A DNA stretch of 64,000 nt from Chitinophagaceae bacterium (GCA_016710935.1 JADJTY010000003.1:806001-870000); one strand, 5' to 3'; counted from the first letter of the stretch, positions 18,948 through 27,497 are shown. Numbers and translations are program-made. Notes: generated by a model not told the origin, from the letters alone.

Positions 18948-19079
18948 AGTAGTCAGGAGTCGGGAGTCGGGAGTCGGGAGTCAGGAGTCGGAGTCAGGAG
19001 TCGGGAGTCAGGAGTCAATAGTCAGTAGTCAATAGTCAGTAGTCAATAGTCAGGGGTCAATAGTCAGTAGCCAATAGTC
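18948..19079. repeat. tandem heptamer array (NNNAGTC), 19 units
   Basis: Directly after the lptD stop codon, 19 units of consensus NNNAGTC run without a gap (132 nt: 18 units of 7 and one of 6). The first half is GGGAGTC/AGGAGTC, the second half alternates AATAGTC and AGTAGTC. The array ends 40 nt before the convergent plsC stop. It encodes nothing plausible. The period, the AGTC core and the intergenic location match the array at 35098-35218. Confidence 0.9.
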
Positions 19080-19119
19080 ATGAGTTATTGAAATTAAGTC
19101 CGGGGATTCATTTTAATGC

Positions 19120-19899
19120 TTACTTATATTTCACATATTCCTTCAGCATTTCGGCATGTACTTTCTCTTTTAATTCCGTAACCGTTTTGTCTGCCGAAGT
19201 TTGGGCCGGTAAAAAATGCATGGTAAGCCTGACTGGTAGTAAAAAGAATTTCTTATTGATGGGCATTGCTTTTTTTGTGCCGGTGATCACACAGGGGATG
19301 ATATCTTTTTTTGCAACAACGGCCAGTTTGAAAGCGCCGTCGTAAAAGGGTTTTATAGGTTCGGAGCTACGGTTCCGGGCTCCTTCGGGATAAATACACA
19401 TGTGCATGCCTTTGGCCAGCACTTTTTTCATGGCATCAAAACTCTTACTCCGGCTTTTTTCATTTTTACGGTCAACCAAAACAGAGCCCCTTGCATAAAA
19501 TGAACCAAATATTGGGATCTTTGCAAAGGATGCTTTTGCAATGGTTTTGTTTGCACCCGGTACAAAAGGCGCTGAAAGCGGCACATCCAGCAATGCATTG
19601 TGATTGAAGACAACGATATAAGCTTTGCCGGGTTTAAAATTTTCGTTGCCTGTTACTTTTACCGGGCAGCCAATTAAAAACAGCCATACATTCATCCATA
19701 TTTTAGAAACGGCAATAAAATATTTTTGTCCTTTCGCCTCTTCCATTAAATGAGAAAGCATGGATGGAATGAATATGATGAGAAAAGTAATTAAAAAAGT
19801 TATCAATCCCCATAAGGCCCATATCCTTCCGAAAATTGCAACCCCCAATCCGCCAGTTGGCAGAGCTTTAGCACTTTTATTATTTAAGTCTTCATCCAT
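19120..19899 (-). CDS. plsC: 1-acyl-sn-glycerol-3-phosphate acyltransferase
   Basis: Second acylation step of phosphatidic acid synthesis at the inner membrane. The 259-residue protein has an N-terminal hydrophobic segment (about 28-50) and the PlsC acyltransferase motifs: N99-H-x4-D105 (NHNALLD) as catalytic His-Asp and P171-E-G-A-R-N-R-S as the glycerophosphate-binding EGTRS motif (Thr replaced by Ala). Length and motif spacing are typical. Related lysophospholipid or ornithine-lipid acyltransferases share these motifs, so exact acceptor specificity is inferred. It lies upstream of nothing in the same direction except the heptamer array and converges with lptD. Confidence 0.88.
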   Translation of the reverse strand: MDEDLNNKSAKALPTGGLGVAIFGRIWALWGLITFLITFLIIFIPSMLSHLMEEAKGQKYFIAVSKIWMNVWLFLIGCPVKVTGNENFKPGKAYIVVFNHNALLDVPLSAPFVPGANKTIAKASFAKIPIFGSFYARGSVLVDRKNEKSRSKSFDAMKKVLAKGMHMCIYPEGARNRSSEPIKPFYDGAFKLAVVAKKDIIPCVITGTKKAMPINKKFFLLPVRLTMHFLPAQTSADKTVTELKEKVHAEMLKEYVKYK

Positions 19900-19981
19900 T
19901 TTAAAAAGTATGTAACGATTAGTTTATTTAATAGCTGATTTATTGTCCTTCATAATCTTTTACTTTTCCCCCATCAGGGGG

Positions 19982-20665
19982 TTAAGGTGTCAATAATTTC
20001 CAATCAATCGGTTCGATACCTTGTTTTGTTAAAAGTTCATTTGTTTTTGAAAAATGTTTGCATCCCATAAAACCTGCATGGGCAGAGAGTGGAGAGGGGT
20101 GAGCAGCTTTCAATACAAAATGTTTAGTTTCATCGATAAGTACCTGTTTATCCTGTGCAAACTTACCCCAAAGTAAAAAAACAATTCCCTTTTTTTCGTC
20201 TGATATTTTTTGTATGACCGAATCGGTGAATTGTGCCCAGCCAAATTTGGCATGACTGAAAGGTTCGTTAGCCCTTACCGTTAGTGCAGCATTCAGCAAC
20301 AGCACACCTTGTTCGGCCCAACGGGTTAAGTTGCCATATTGCGCCGGCATGGCAATCCCGATATCGCTTTGTATTTCTTTAAAGATATTAACCAGTGATG
20401 GGGGAGGTTTGATACCATTTTGAACAGAAAAACTCAAGCCGTGTGCCTGTCCTTCTCCATGATAGGGATCCTGGCCAAGGATCACCACTTTAAGCTTGGT
20501 AAAGGGTGTTTGATTAAATGCATTGAATATAAGTGAACCGGGAGGGTAAATGATTTTGCCCGCAGCTTTTTCTGTTTTTAAAAAAGTTACGATCTGCTGG
20601 AAGTAAGGTTTGGTGAATTCATTTTTCAACACTTCTTTCCAGGAGGGTTCCATTTTTACATCCAT
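19982..20665 (-). CDS. ung: uracil-DNA glycosylase, family 1
   Basis: Removes uracil from DNA as the first step of base excision repair. From ATG 20665 the protein has 227 residues, the usual length. Motif A is G64-Q-D-P-Y-H-G (catalytic Asp66 and the Tyr that excludes thymine), and motif B is H189-P-S-P-L-S, with LLLNAALTV carrying the uracil-binding Asn. The in-frame region further upstream (to 20797) is rejected because it runs through the tRNA-like pseudogene. A CCCCC-ATCA-GGGGG hairpin directly follows the stop (19968-19981), but it lacks a U-tract on this strand. Confidence 0.95.
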   Translation of the reverse strand: MDVKMEPSWKEVLKNEFTKPYFQQIVTFLKTEKAAGKIIYPPGSLIFNAFNQTPFTKLKVVILGQDPYHGEGQAHGLSFSVQNGIKPPPSLVNIFKEIQSDIGIAMPAQYGNLTRWAEQGVLLLNAALTVRANEPFSHAKFGWAQFTDSVIQKISDEKKGIVFLLWGKFAQDKQVLIDETKHFVLKAAHPSPLSAHAGFMGCKHFSKTNELLTKQGIEPIDWKLLTP

Positions 20666-20723
20666 TTGCCAAATATTTGTATAAAAATAAAAAAGAGCCG
20701 CCAATAAGTGACTCTTTCTTTTG

Positions 20724-20812
20724 TGATCTGGATTGTCCCGATAGCAATCGGGAGAACCAATGACCCTCCCGATTAAAAATCGGGATGCTCTATCCAACTG
20801 ATCTTATTAACC
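20724..20812 (-). pseudogene. decayed tRNA-Arg copy remodelled by two palindromes
   Basis: The sequence aligns with the intact tRNA-Arg 160 nt away: the 3' acceptor side (GTGATCTGGATTG versus GTGACTCGGATTG), the T-arm/variable part (GAACCAATGACCCT, identical) and the D-arm part (ATGCTCTATCCA, identical) are kept. The 5' acceptor strand no longer pairs with the 3' strand. The T-arm holds an insertion, TCCCGAT-AGCA-ATCGGGA (20736-20753). The anticodon arm has become TCCCGAT-TAAAA-ATCGGGA (20767-20785), giving a UUU-type loop on the minus strand. An eroded terminator-like AAAGAG...CTCTTT lies downstream at about 20692-20718. It is most likely non-functional. Confidence 0.7.
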
Positions 20813-20941
20813 GCTCAATATAAATTTTACTCTTCATTTTCTTAATATATGTCTCTCTTTGTCTTGCCTGTTTTTATTCTTCAAAATATGTTTGAAGTGT
20901 TTGCCAGAATAATATATAAACGACTGCCTGCATAAAATAAA

Positions 20942-20964
20942 AAAAGCCTGTTTAACAGGCTTTT
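20942..20964 (-). terminator. terminator of tRNA-Arg
   Basis: The stem AAAAGCCTGT/ACAGGCTTTT with a TTA loop lies 9 nt beyond the tRNA 3' end, with a minus-strand U-rich tract at 20930-20941. Confidence 0.8.
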
Positions 20965-20972
20965 CAAAAATG

Positions 20973-21046
<74 letters not shown>

Positions 21047-21059
21047 GATTATTACAAGT

Positions 21060-21091
21060 GAACCAATGGCCCTAAGCTTAGAAGGCTGATA
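21060..21091 (-). repeat. 32-nt partial duplicate of tRNA-Arg
   Basis: GAACCAATG...GGCTGATA repeats the tRNA segment starting at 20990 (T-arm 3' side through the anticodon arm) with three mismatches in 32 positions. It lies immediately upstream of the tRNA 5' end and cannot fold as a tRNA, so it is a duplication remnant. Confidence 0.75.
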
Positions 21092-21195
21092 CACTTTTTT
21101 TGGTTTATCATTCCAAAATCGGCTGCAAATATAGGCTATTCGCAAAAAAGTCTGTAAATAAAAACTCGGAATACTTTTTGAAAAAATAAAATCTC

Positions 21196-21203
21196 TACTT
21201 TTG
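21196..21203 (+). promoter_or_regulatory. -7 box (TACTTTTG) of the MATE gene, long structured leader
   Basis: TACTTTTG matches TAnnTTTG, with TTTG at 21177-21180 (a short 15-nt spacer). The transcript leader to ATG 21336 would be about 127 nt. It holds two perfect hairpins: CTAAGGAAG-GGTTCAT-CTTCCTTAG (21240-21264) and CAATGCA-ACAC-TGCATTG (21279-21296). Confidence 0.45.
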
Positions 21204-21335
21204 CACCCTACAATTTTCTGCTATGAAGTAATTTATCATCTAAGGAAGGGTTCATCTTCCTTAGTCTGCAACTGCTGACAATGCAACACTGCATTGCAAA
21301 CAAACTATTTACTTAACTTCTTATTTTATACGATC

Positions 21336-22742
21336 ATGGCATTTTCCATTCAAAAGATATTTTCTTTTTTAAAATTATTTAAGCAGGCTTTAACCGGCGA
21401 GATCAAGGATTTTACTACCGGCAGCATTAACAGGGCCATTTTTTTACTAGCCATTCCCATGATATTGGAAATGGTGATGGAATCTCTTTTTGCTATTGTG
21501 GATATTTATTTTGTAAACAAAATAGGTATTGAAGCCTCCTCAACCGTTGTGTTAACTGAAGCATCACTCACTATTTTATATTCTGTTGCCTGGGGCTTAT
21601 CCATTGGGGTAACGGCACTGGTAGCCAGGCGTGCAGGGGAAAAGAATTTTAAAGCCGCTTCCAATATCGCTGCCCAGGCCATAGTAGTTGGCCTGTTCCT
21701 CTCTGTCATTGTAAGTATTATAGGTTTTATTTTCCCAAAAGAAATATTGCTGCTGATGGGGGCATCTGAAAAAGTTGCGCAGGAAAATTATTTGTTTACA
21801 CAGATCATGCTCACGGGTAACATCGTTATTGTTTTATTGTTTATAAACAATGCTATTTTCAGGGGTGCAGGCAATGCATCCATTGCCATGCGGGTTTTAA
21901 TACTGGCCAATGTAATCAATATAGTGCTGGATCCCTTGCTCATACTTGGTATCGGGCCTTTTCCCAAAATGGGTGTAGTTGGCGCTGCTGTGGCAACCAC
22001 CACCGGAAGAGCCATAGCTGTGCTGCTCCAGTTTTATTACCTGTTTAATGGTAAATCACTGATAAAACTTACGGCCAGGCAATTTGTGATCCAATTCAGC
22101 TTAATACGCAGTATTTTAAATACATCGGCCGGTGGCATGTTTCAGTTTATCATCGGCAGTTGCAGCTGGATATTCCTGGCTATGATCATAGCAGAATCGG
22201 GCACCGCGGCAGTATCGGGTTATGGTACCGCCATACGGATATGTATTTTCACCATTTTACCCGCATGGGGCCTGGCAAATGCGGCAGCAACCCTGGTAGG
22301 ACAAAACCTGGGTGCTAATCAACCGGAGCGGGCCGAGAAATCAGTTTGGAGAACAGCATTTATAACCTTCTGCTTTTTTGCTGTAGTAGCGGTTATTTTC
22401 TTTCTTTTTGGGGAGCCGCTCATGCGTTTCTTTACAAACGATGAAGCCGCCATTGCTGCCGGCACCGAATGCCTGCACATATTAGCTATTGGCTATGTTT
22501 TCTTTGCTTATGGCATGATAATAAGCCAGGCTTTTAACGGTGCAGGCGATACCCGAACACCTACATATATTAACCTGTTCGTTTTTTGGGTTTTACAGAT
22601 ACCTTTGGCCTGGATATTGGCAAAATACCTGAAAATGGGTCCAACGGGTGTTTATGTTGCTATTGGAGTGTCAGAAACAGTTTTGGCAATTATCAGTATT
22701 ATGATTTTCAGGAAAGGGAAATGGAAATTGGTAAAGGTTTGA
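21336..22742 (+). CDS. MATE family efflux transporter
   Basis: A 468-residue inner-membrane multidrug/toxin extruder of the MatE superfamily, expected to expel organic cations using Na+ or H+. About twelve hydrophobic segments are visible in two homologous halves. Family marks include IPMILEMVMESLFAIVDIYFV at the N-terminus, RGAGNASIAM in the first half and FNGAGDTRTPTYIN in the second. I start at ATG 21336 rather than the upstream TTG because the extra residues would add a second hydrophobic stretch untypical for the family. The substrate is unknown. The gene stands alone, and its long hairpin-rich leader may regulate it. Confidence 0.92.
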   Translation: MAFSIQKIFSFLKLFKQALTGEIKDFTTGSINRAIFLLAIPMILEMVMESLFAIVDIYFVNKIGIEASSTVVLTEASLTILYSVAWGLSIGVTALVARRAGEKNFKAASNIAAQAIVVGLFLSVIVSIIGFIFPKEILLLMGASEKVAQENYLFTQIMLTGNIVIVLLFINNAIFRGAGNASIAMRVLILANVINIVLDPLLILGIGPFPKMGVVGAAVATTTGRAIAVLLQFYYLFNGKSLIKLTARQFVIQFSLIRSILNTSAGGMFQFIIGSCSWIFLAMIIAESGTAAVSGYGTAIRICIFTILPAWGLANAAATLVGQNLGANQPERAEKSVWRTAFITFCFFAVVAVIFFLFGEPLMRFFTNDEAAIAAGTECLHILAIGYVFFAYGMIISQAFNGAGDTRTPTYINLFVFWVLQIPLAWILAKYLKMGPTGVYVAIGVSETVLAIISIMIFRKGKWKLVKV

Positions 22743-22783
22743 TTTTAACTATTTTAGCAAAAATTATAAAAATAGTTACAAAT

Positions 22784-22815
22784 TTTGCCTTTCCATTAAT
22801 TTAACATTATATTTG
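22784..22815 (+). promoter_or_regulatory. complete Bacteroidota promoter (TTTG-N20-TATATTTG) of the OmpA-family gene
   Basis: The -33 box TTTG (22784-22787), a 20-nt spacer and the -7 box TATATTTG (22808-22815) match the Bacteroidota consensus in full. The predicted leader to ATG 22855 is about 33 nt. It is the best promoter in the window, fitting an abundant outer-membrane protein. Confidence 0.75.
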
Positions 22816-22854
22816 CACATAACTCAGATAAAAATTTTAATCAAATTAAAGTTT

Positions 22855-24201
22855 ATGAAACAAAAACTAACACTAATTCTGGCATTATCTCTTTTAGCCA
22901 CAAGTGCCTTTTCCCAAAAAACCAAGAAGGGATCTGGAGAGAAAAAGGGCCCGCTATTCGGCTTGCATTTCAATATGCAGGACTTTGTAGCTCCGTTGGG
23001 TATTAAGAATCCAATTACGGGCAAAACTTACGCAACTTTCAGAGATATGAATAAAGGGTTCTCTTTATCATATTGGAAAGGAATCCATCCAAAGATTGAT
23101 GTTGCTATTAAGGCAAATGCCAGTTTTCGTGATTATCGTGCAATACGCACCGGTTTAACACAAAAAACTGAAATAGGCCTGGAACTGGAGCCAACCATTA
23201 ACGTGCGTCCTTTTCCTGATGCTGCTTTGCTGAATCCGTTCTTAACGGTAGGTATCGGCGGCGGATTGTACACCGATAAATTTGGTGCTTATGTTCCTGC
23301 CGGTCTTGGTCTTCAGGTTAATTTCAATAGCATTACCTACATGTTTGTGCAGGCACAATACAGGTGGGATATAACTAAGAAAACAGCAGTAGGTGATAAC
23401 CTGTTCTATTCAATAGGTTTAGCTCAGAACATTGGTAAAGAAAAACCAGCAGTTGTGCCACCACCACCACCACCACCATTACCTCCTCCTCCTCCAGACA
23501 GGGATAATGATGGCGTGTTAGATGCTGATGATAAGTGTCCAGATGTTCCGGGTCTTGCTTCCTTACAAGGTTGCCCAGACAGGGATGGTGATGGTATCAC
23601 TGATGCAGAAGATAAATGTCCTGATGTACCAGGTTTAGCCCGTTACCAGGGTTGTCCAATACCTGATACTGATAAAGATGGTATCAATGACGAAGTAGAT
23701 AAGTGCCCAACTGTTCCAGGTGTTGCACGTTATCAAGGTTGCCCTATCCCTGATACAGATGGTGATGGTGTAAACGACGAAGAAGATAAGTGTATCAACG
23801 AAAAAGGACCAGCTTCTAATTTCGGTTGTCCTATTATCAGCGAAGAGATCATCAAGCGTGTTAACTTAGCTGCCAAGAATGTATTCTTTGCAACTGCAAG
23901 CGATAAATTATTGGCTCAGTCTTTCAAGCGTTTAAATGATGTTGTTACTATCCTGAACGAGAATCCTACTTACAAAGTGCAGATCGATGGTCACACCGAT
24001 TCTCAAGGTAAGGATGAGTACAACCAGGATCTGTCTGACAGGAGAGCTGCTTCAGTTAAAGCTTACTTAGTTGGTAAAGGTATTGCTGAAGGCCGTTTAA
24101 GTTCTGCTGGTTATGGCGAAACCAAACCAGTTGCTGATAACAAAACAGCAAAAGGCCGTGCAGAAAACAGAAGAGTAGAAATGACTTTGAGCAACTATTA
24201 A
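22855..24201 (+). CDS. OmpA family outer-membrane protein with TSP3 repeats
   Basis: A 448-residue abundant-type outer-membrane protein linking the membrane to peptidoglycan. Order of parts: signal peptide (1-20), an OmpA-like N-terminal barrel (about 35-195), a proline linker (PPPPPPPLPPPPPD), four calcium-binding thrombospondin type 3 repeats (about 217-325, of the form DRDGDGITDAEDKCPDVPG), and the C-terminal OmpA peptidoglycan-binding domain (about 330-448). The last includes VQIDGHTDSQG and LSDRRAASVKAYL; the Asp and Arg bind diaminopimelate. The architecture is standard for this phylum. Start ATG 22855 is fixed by the signal peptide and a full consensus promoter. Confidence 0.96.
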   Translation: MKQKLTLILALSLLATSAFSQKTKKGSGEKKGPLFGLHFNMQDFVAPLGIKNPITGKTYATFRDMNKGFSLSYWKGIHPKIDVAIKANASFRDYRAIRTGLTQKTEIGLELEPTINVRPFPDAALLNPFLTVGIGGGLYTDKFGAYVPAGLGLQVNFNSITYMFVQAQYRWDITKKTAVGDNLFYSIGLAQNIGKEKPAVVPPPPPPPLPPPPPDRDNDGVLDADDKCPDVPGLASLQGCPDRDGDGITDAEDKCPDVPGLARYQGCPIPDTDKDGINDEVDKCPTVPGVARYQGCPIPDTDGDGVNDEEDKCINEKGPASNFGCPIISEEIIKRVNLAAKNVFFATASDKLLAQSFKRLNDVVTILNENPTYKVQIDGHTDSQGKDEYNQDLSDRRAASVKAYLVGKGIAEGRLSSAGYGETKPVADNKTAKGRAENRRVEMTLSNY

Positions 24202-24223
24202 TAGTTTCTAAAAGATATAAAAA

Positions 24224-24246
24224 ATCCCTCCGAGTAATCGGGGGAT
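24224..24246 (+). terminator. terminator of the OmpA-family gene
   Basis: Nine base pairs with one bulged T (ATCCC-T-CCGA/TCGGGGGAT) and a GTAA loop, followed by CTTTTGTTTTTTG. Confidence 0.75.
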
Positions 24247-24358
24247 CTTTTGTTTTTTGTAAGCAGATGATTTCGGTTTTTAAGTAATTTGTATGAATTA
24301 TTTTATTGAGATTGAAAGATATTGTTTTGTGTGCCAGGAACCGAAGCGGAGAGGTACT

Positions 24359-25132
24359 TCAATATGGAGAGAATATCTTCATTAATAGCAAAAGGCTGTT
24401 GGCATATTTTAGGGATACAGGTATTGTTGAACCGCCAACAATAACGCTGTCCGAATTAAATTTTTCTATTTTATTTTTATTTACAACAAAAGCCCGGTGG
24501 GTTTGTATAAAAGAATTTTCAGGCAACAGCGCAAGTATCTCTTTAATAGTGGATCTGCATTTAAACAACTTGCCGTTACTCAACACTTGTAAATAATTAC
24601 CTGTTGATTCAAAGTAGTCAATAGCATCGGTAAACAACTTTACAAAATAGTCGCCATCTTTTACCATGATCCATTTATTTTTCAATGGCTTATCTGCAAG
24701 ATATTTCAACAATGCAATTTCTATTGATAGAGCAAGGTCTATTTCTTTAAACGGTTTTGTGATATAAGAAGAAGGGTATGTGGATATTGCCCTTTGTGAA
24801 ATATCGCCATTGCCAAAAGCAGTGAGGTAAATAAAAGGAATGTCATGTTTTTTTTTCACCTGTTCGCCTAACCAGATACCATCATTTTTGTCGTTGCCAA
24901 GGTGAATATCAATAATGGCCAGGTGCACTTTACCCAAACATAGCATTTCAGCAGCCGTTTCAGCATCTGCTGCTTCTTTTATGATATAATTTTTTTCGAG
25001 TGCTTTTTTAACCATCCGCCTGTTCAAAAAATTATCCTCCACTAACAGGATGGTAAATCTATCTGCCTCGTTTTGTTTAGAAGCGGATGAAGAATGCTGT
25101 TCCATTTTCTTGTTTGGTATTAAGTGTTGCAT
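24359..25132 (-). CDS. LytTR-type response regulator
   Basis: A 257-residue two-component regulator. The REC domain (about 26-145) has the acidic pair in LLVEDN, phosphoacceptor Asp75 in AIIDIHLGN, and the conserved Thr and Lys in YLTAFG and ITKPF. The C-terminal LytTR DNA-binding domain covers about 155-255, with IDYFESTGNYLQV and FIQTHRAFVVNKNKI. The upstream kinase gene overlaps it by 56 nt if ATG 25132 is used, or 29 nt with ATG 25105, so the two are translationally coupled. Targets are unknown; no clear LytTR direct-repeat site was seen nearby. Confidence 0.92.
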   Translation of the reverse strand: MQHLIPNKKMEQHSSSASKQNEADRFTILLVEDNFLNRRMVKKALEKNYIIKEAADAETAAEMLCLGKVHLAIIDIHLGNDKNDGIWLGEQVKKKHDIPFIYLTAFGNGDISQRAISTYPSSYITKPFKEIDLALSIEIALLKYLADKPLKNKWIMVKDGDYFVKLFTDAIDYFESTGNYLQVLSNGKLFKCRSTIKEILALLPENSFIQTHRAFVVNKNKIEKFNSDSVIVGGSTIPVSLKYANSLLLLMKIFSPY

Positions 25133-26858
25133 TAATTTCTTTTAGTAAGCCATTTATCAGTTCAAGCCCTATGCCTTTCCTTGGTGGTTGCTTAAAATCA
25201 AATCCACTGCCGTCATCACTATACTCCAGCAGCCTTTTACCAGTTTGATTATCCCGGGTGATATTGATCAGTATGTTGCCAGTTTCCTTCTTGATAAAAG
25301 CATGTTTTAGGCTGTTACTTAACAATTCCACCATCATCAACCCCAGCGCAATCCCCGTATCAATATCAAGTTGCTTAACATTGCAATTAACCTGAATGTT
25401 TATTTGCTTTTTAGGATTAAAATATGCCATTTGAATAAGTGCCACCATTTCATGAAGATATTCCTCAAAATTTACTGAATCGTTGGCGTTGGAGTACGAC
25501 AACTTGTTATGCAGCAGTGCCATCGATTGTACACGGTTCTTACTCTCCCTTATTACCTCTTGTATATTATTATGAGCCAATGATTCTTCCTGTATATCCA
25601 GCAGGCTAAGTACATGCTGCAGGTTATTTTTAACCCGGTGTTGCAGTTCTGATAATAGTATTTGTTTTTGCCGGACCAGTTTATTTAACTCAATCACCTG
25701 TGTGTTTATTTTTTTGTTCTGCGTTGCTATTTTCTTTCTCTTGGAATAGTTGTTAAAGACTGACCAACCTAATGCAAGGATTAGCACTGACATGACACCA
25801 ATACCTATCTTTAATATCCTACTTATTTTCTCAGATGTTTTTAACTTATCTTGTTCTTTTTCGATTGCAAAGTTTATGGCATTATTGGTGACTGTCTCCT
25901 TGTCTATAATCCATTTGGATTTTTCTTCATTTTCGTTACTTTTTTTAAGATAGAAATATGCAGAGTCGATCATGTTCTTTTTTTCAAAAACAGTTGTTTT
26001 GATCTTATAGATTCTACTTAGTACCTCATAATACAATTCATCATTTACAGGCATTTGTTCGATTAGTAGCTTAGCATAAGCTAGTTGCTCCATAGATTCA
26101 GTCAATCTGCCTACTTTGAGAAGTTTCGTTGCGATATTATTAGCTACCTCTGCTGCTACGCGGTAATCGTGGTCTAACAGATAAGCATCAATGGCTTTTT
26201 TATAGTAAAAAATGGACGAGTCAACTTCATTAGCTAATATCCCTAAAAGTAGATTGCCGTCAGAAATGGATTTATTGTTAGTATCTCTAAGGCCCAATTC
26301 TACTGCTTTTTGAGCATAAAACCTGGAAGAATCTTTACCAATTAATCTCAGGTACGACGAATATCTTACGCAGTAATAAGATTCAATTTTAAGTAATCTA
26401 TGTTCTTGTATTAACGTATTTGCCAATTTAAGGTGATGTAGACAATCTCCGTATCTATCTAAATGTTCTTGAATTCTTGCTAAAGAAATATGGGCATTTG
26501 CGACCATATCCCAATATTTTAGAGGCTCAGCATTTCTGATAAGGTTGTAATAAAGATTCATAGCATCTTGAAACTTATTTTGAAGCTCTAACGACTCGCC
26601 TTTCTCGATTTCTATCTGGAATCTTAACTTGCAGGTAGATTTTCCATTTTTGCTAATAATTGCAAGGAGAGAATCAGCCAATAAAATAACTTTATTATTA
26701 TTCTTACTTCTATTTAATTTCTTTAACAGCGTATATTCTTTCTCTAAGTCCAGGTCATCACAATCCATAGCTTGCGCAGAAATATTGCCCGATATCATAA
26801 ATAAGATTAGCCCAATAGTGAACTTCCTGCATAAGAATAATCTTATTTTTTTCAACAT
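25077..26858 (-). CDS. TPR-containing sensor histidine kinase, HisKA_2 type
   Basis: A 593-residue membrane kinase. After a signal peptide (1-27), a periplasmic array of degenerate tetratricopeptide repeats covers about 30-320, then a membrane segment (about 343-363) and a short coiled coil. The HisKA_2 phosphoacceptor box is LLSELQHRVKNNLQHVL (His at about 400), and the HATPase domain has VELLSNSLKHAF (N box), SDDGSGFDF (D box) and GIGLELINGL. It pairs with the overlapping LytTR regulator. It is a paralogue of the kinase at 40633-42575, sharing the box NRVQSMAL. The TPR region suggests the signal is a protein or peptide in the periplasm, but this is inference. Confidence 0.92.
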   Translation of the reverse strand: MLKKIRLFLCRKFTIGLILFMISGNISAQAMDCDDLDLEKEYTLLKKLNRSKNNNKVILLADSLLAIISKNGKSTCKLRFQIEIEKGESLELQNKFQDAMNLYYNLIRNAEPLKYWDMVANAHISLARIQEHLDRYGDCLHHLKLANTLIQEHRLLKIESYYCVRYSSYLRLIGKDSSRFYAQKAVELGLRDTNNKSISDGNLLLGILANEVDSSIFYYKKAIDAYLLDHDYRVAAEVANNIATKLLKVGRLTESMEQLAYAKLLIEQMPVNDELYYEVLSRIYKIKTTVFEKKNMIDSAYFYLKKSNENEEKSKWIIDKETVTNNAINFAIEKEQDKLKTSEKISRILKIGIGVMSVLILALGWSVFNNYSKRKKIATQNKKINTQVIELNKLVRQKQILLSELQHRVKNNLQHVLSLLDIQEESLAHNNIQEVIRESKNRVQSMALLHNKLSYSNANDSVNFEEYLHEMVALIQMAYFNPKKQINIQVNCNVKQLDIDTGIALGLMMVELLSNSLKHAFIKKETGNILINITRDNQTGKRLLEYSDDGSGFDFKQPPRKGIGLELINGLLKEINATLNTKQENGTAFFIRF

Positions 26859-26887
26859 AAGTTTTATTTGAAAATGAAATTAAGTTT

Positions 26888-27322
26888 TTATATTATGATA
26901 GTGTTAATTAAATGTTCTGAATGACGTCCTGGATGTTCTGAATGGTATTTACAATATTTTTCTTCTATAGACAACGCCGTGGCAGCATGTGTTCTGATAA
27001 GAATCATTAGCTTAGTCGATACTTGATTTTCCCTCTCCGCCATTTCCGTGAGCTGCATGAGCGCTTTAGTAGCTAAAGTATTTTCCTCTGATGCATCATA
27101 AAAATATCCCCGCAAATACTGAAGTTTCAATTCGGCAATTTTATTTAGATGCGGCAATTCTTCCATCTCTTTCAGCAAAGAACCAGCTTCCTCCATATGT
27201 TCAATATACATTAAGCTATCAGCCTTTCGCAGCTCTTTCATTACAGCAGGCTGCCCCGCACAGGTGTATTGCAGGGTAATGAAAAGCACTGAGCCGATAT
27301 ACCAGAGAATGAATCGATCCAT
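26888..27322 (-). CDS. short TPR-like exported fragment, probably truncated kinase N-terminus
   Basis: 144 residues with a signal-peptide-like start (MDRFILWYIGSVLFITLQYTCAGQ) followed by two helical TPR-like hairpins (about 28-115). The reading then ends in an odd tail, KYHSEHPGRHSEHLINTIII. The DNA of that tail holds a 12-nt direct repeat, ATGTTCTGAATG, at 26912 and 26933 (21-nt period), which explains the doubled HSEH. The upstream part resembles the beginning of TPR kinases like its neighbour, and the gene lies 29 nt before that kinase in the same direction. I read it as a truncated paralogue or a small TPR partner. Function is unknown. Confidence 0.5.
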   Translation of the reverse strand: MDRFILWYIGSVLFITLQYTCAGQPAVMKELRKADSLMYIEHMEEAGSLLKEMEELPHLNKIAELKLQYLRGYFYDASEENTLATKALMQLTEMAERENQVSTKLMILIRTHAATALSIEEKYCKYHSEHPGRHSEHLINTIII

Positions 27323-27497
27323 ATAGATGCAATTTCATTCTATTCTTTCTGGTAACAAAAGAAATTTCATCCCTATAAAATGGATTCTATCCCAGCAGCA
27401 ACTAAAATTAAAAGCACCTGAATAGTATTGCATAACATTTAAAAGCAGGAAGCCGAAAATGCTGATTAAGAGTAGGCGCAACAATTAAAAAGTTAAA

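Noticed and set aside
18948..19079. CRISPR-like array
   Set aside because: Units are 7 nt with no spacers and no cas genes.
19968..19981. CCCCC-ATCA-GGGGG hairpin as terminator of ung
   Set aside because: On the minus strand it is followed by A-rich sequence, not a U-tract.
20666..20797. N-terminal extension of Ung
   Set aside because: It runs through the tRNA pseudogene and its terminator relic; the family start fits ATG 20665.
21222..21230. ATG-AAG-TAA mini-ORF in the MATE leader
   Set aside because: Two codons only, without other evidence; chance occurrence is likely.
21204..21335. Guanidine-II (mini-ykkC) riboswitch before the MATE gene
   Set aside because: Two hairpins are present, but the diagnostic ACGR loops are missing (loops GGTTCAT and ACAC).
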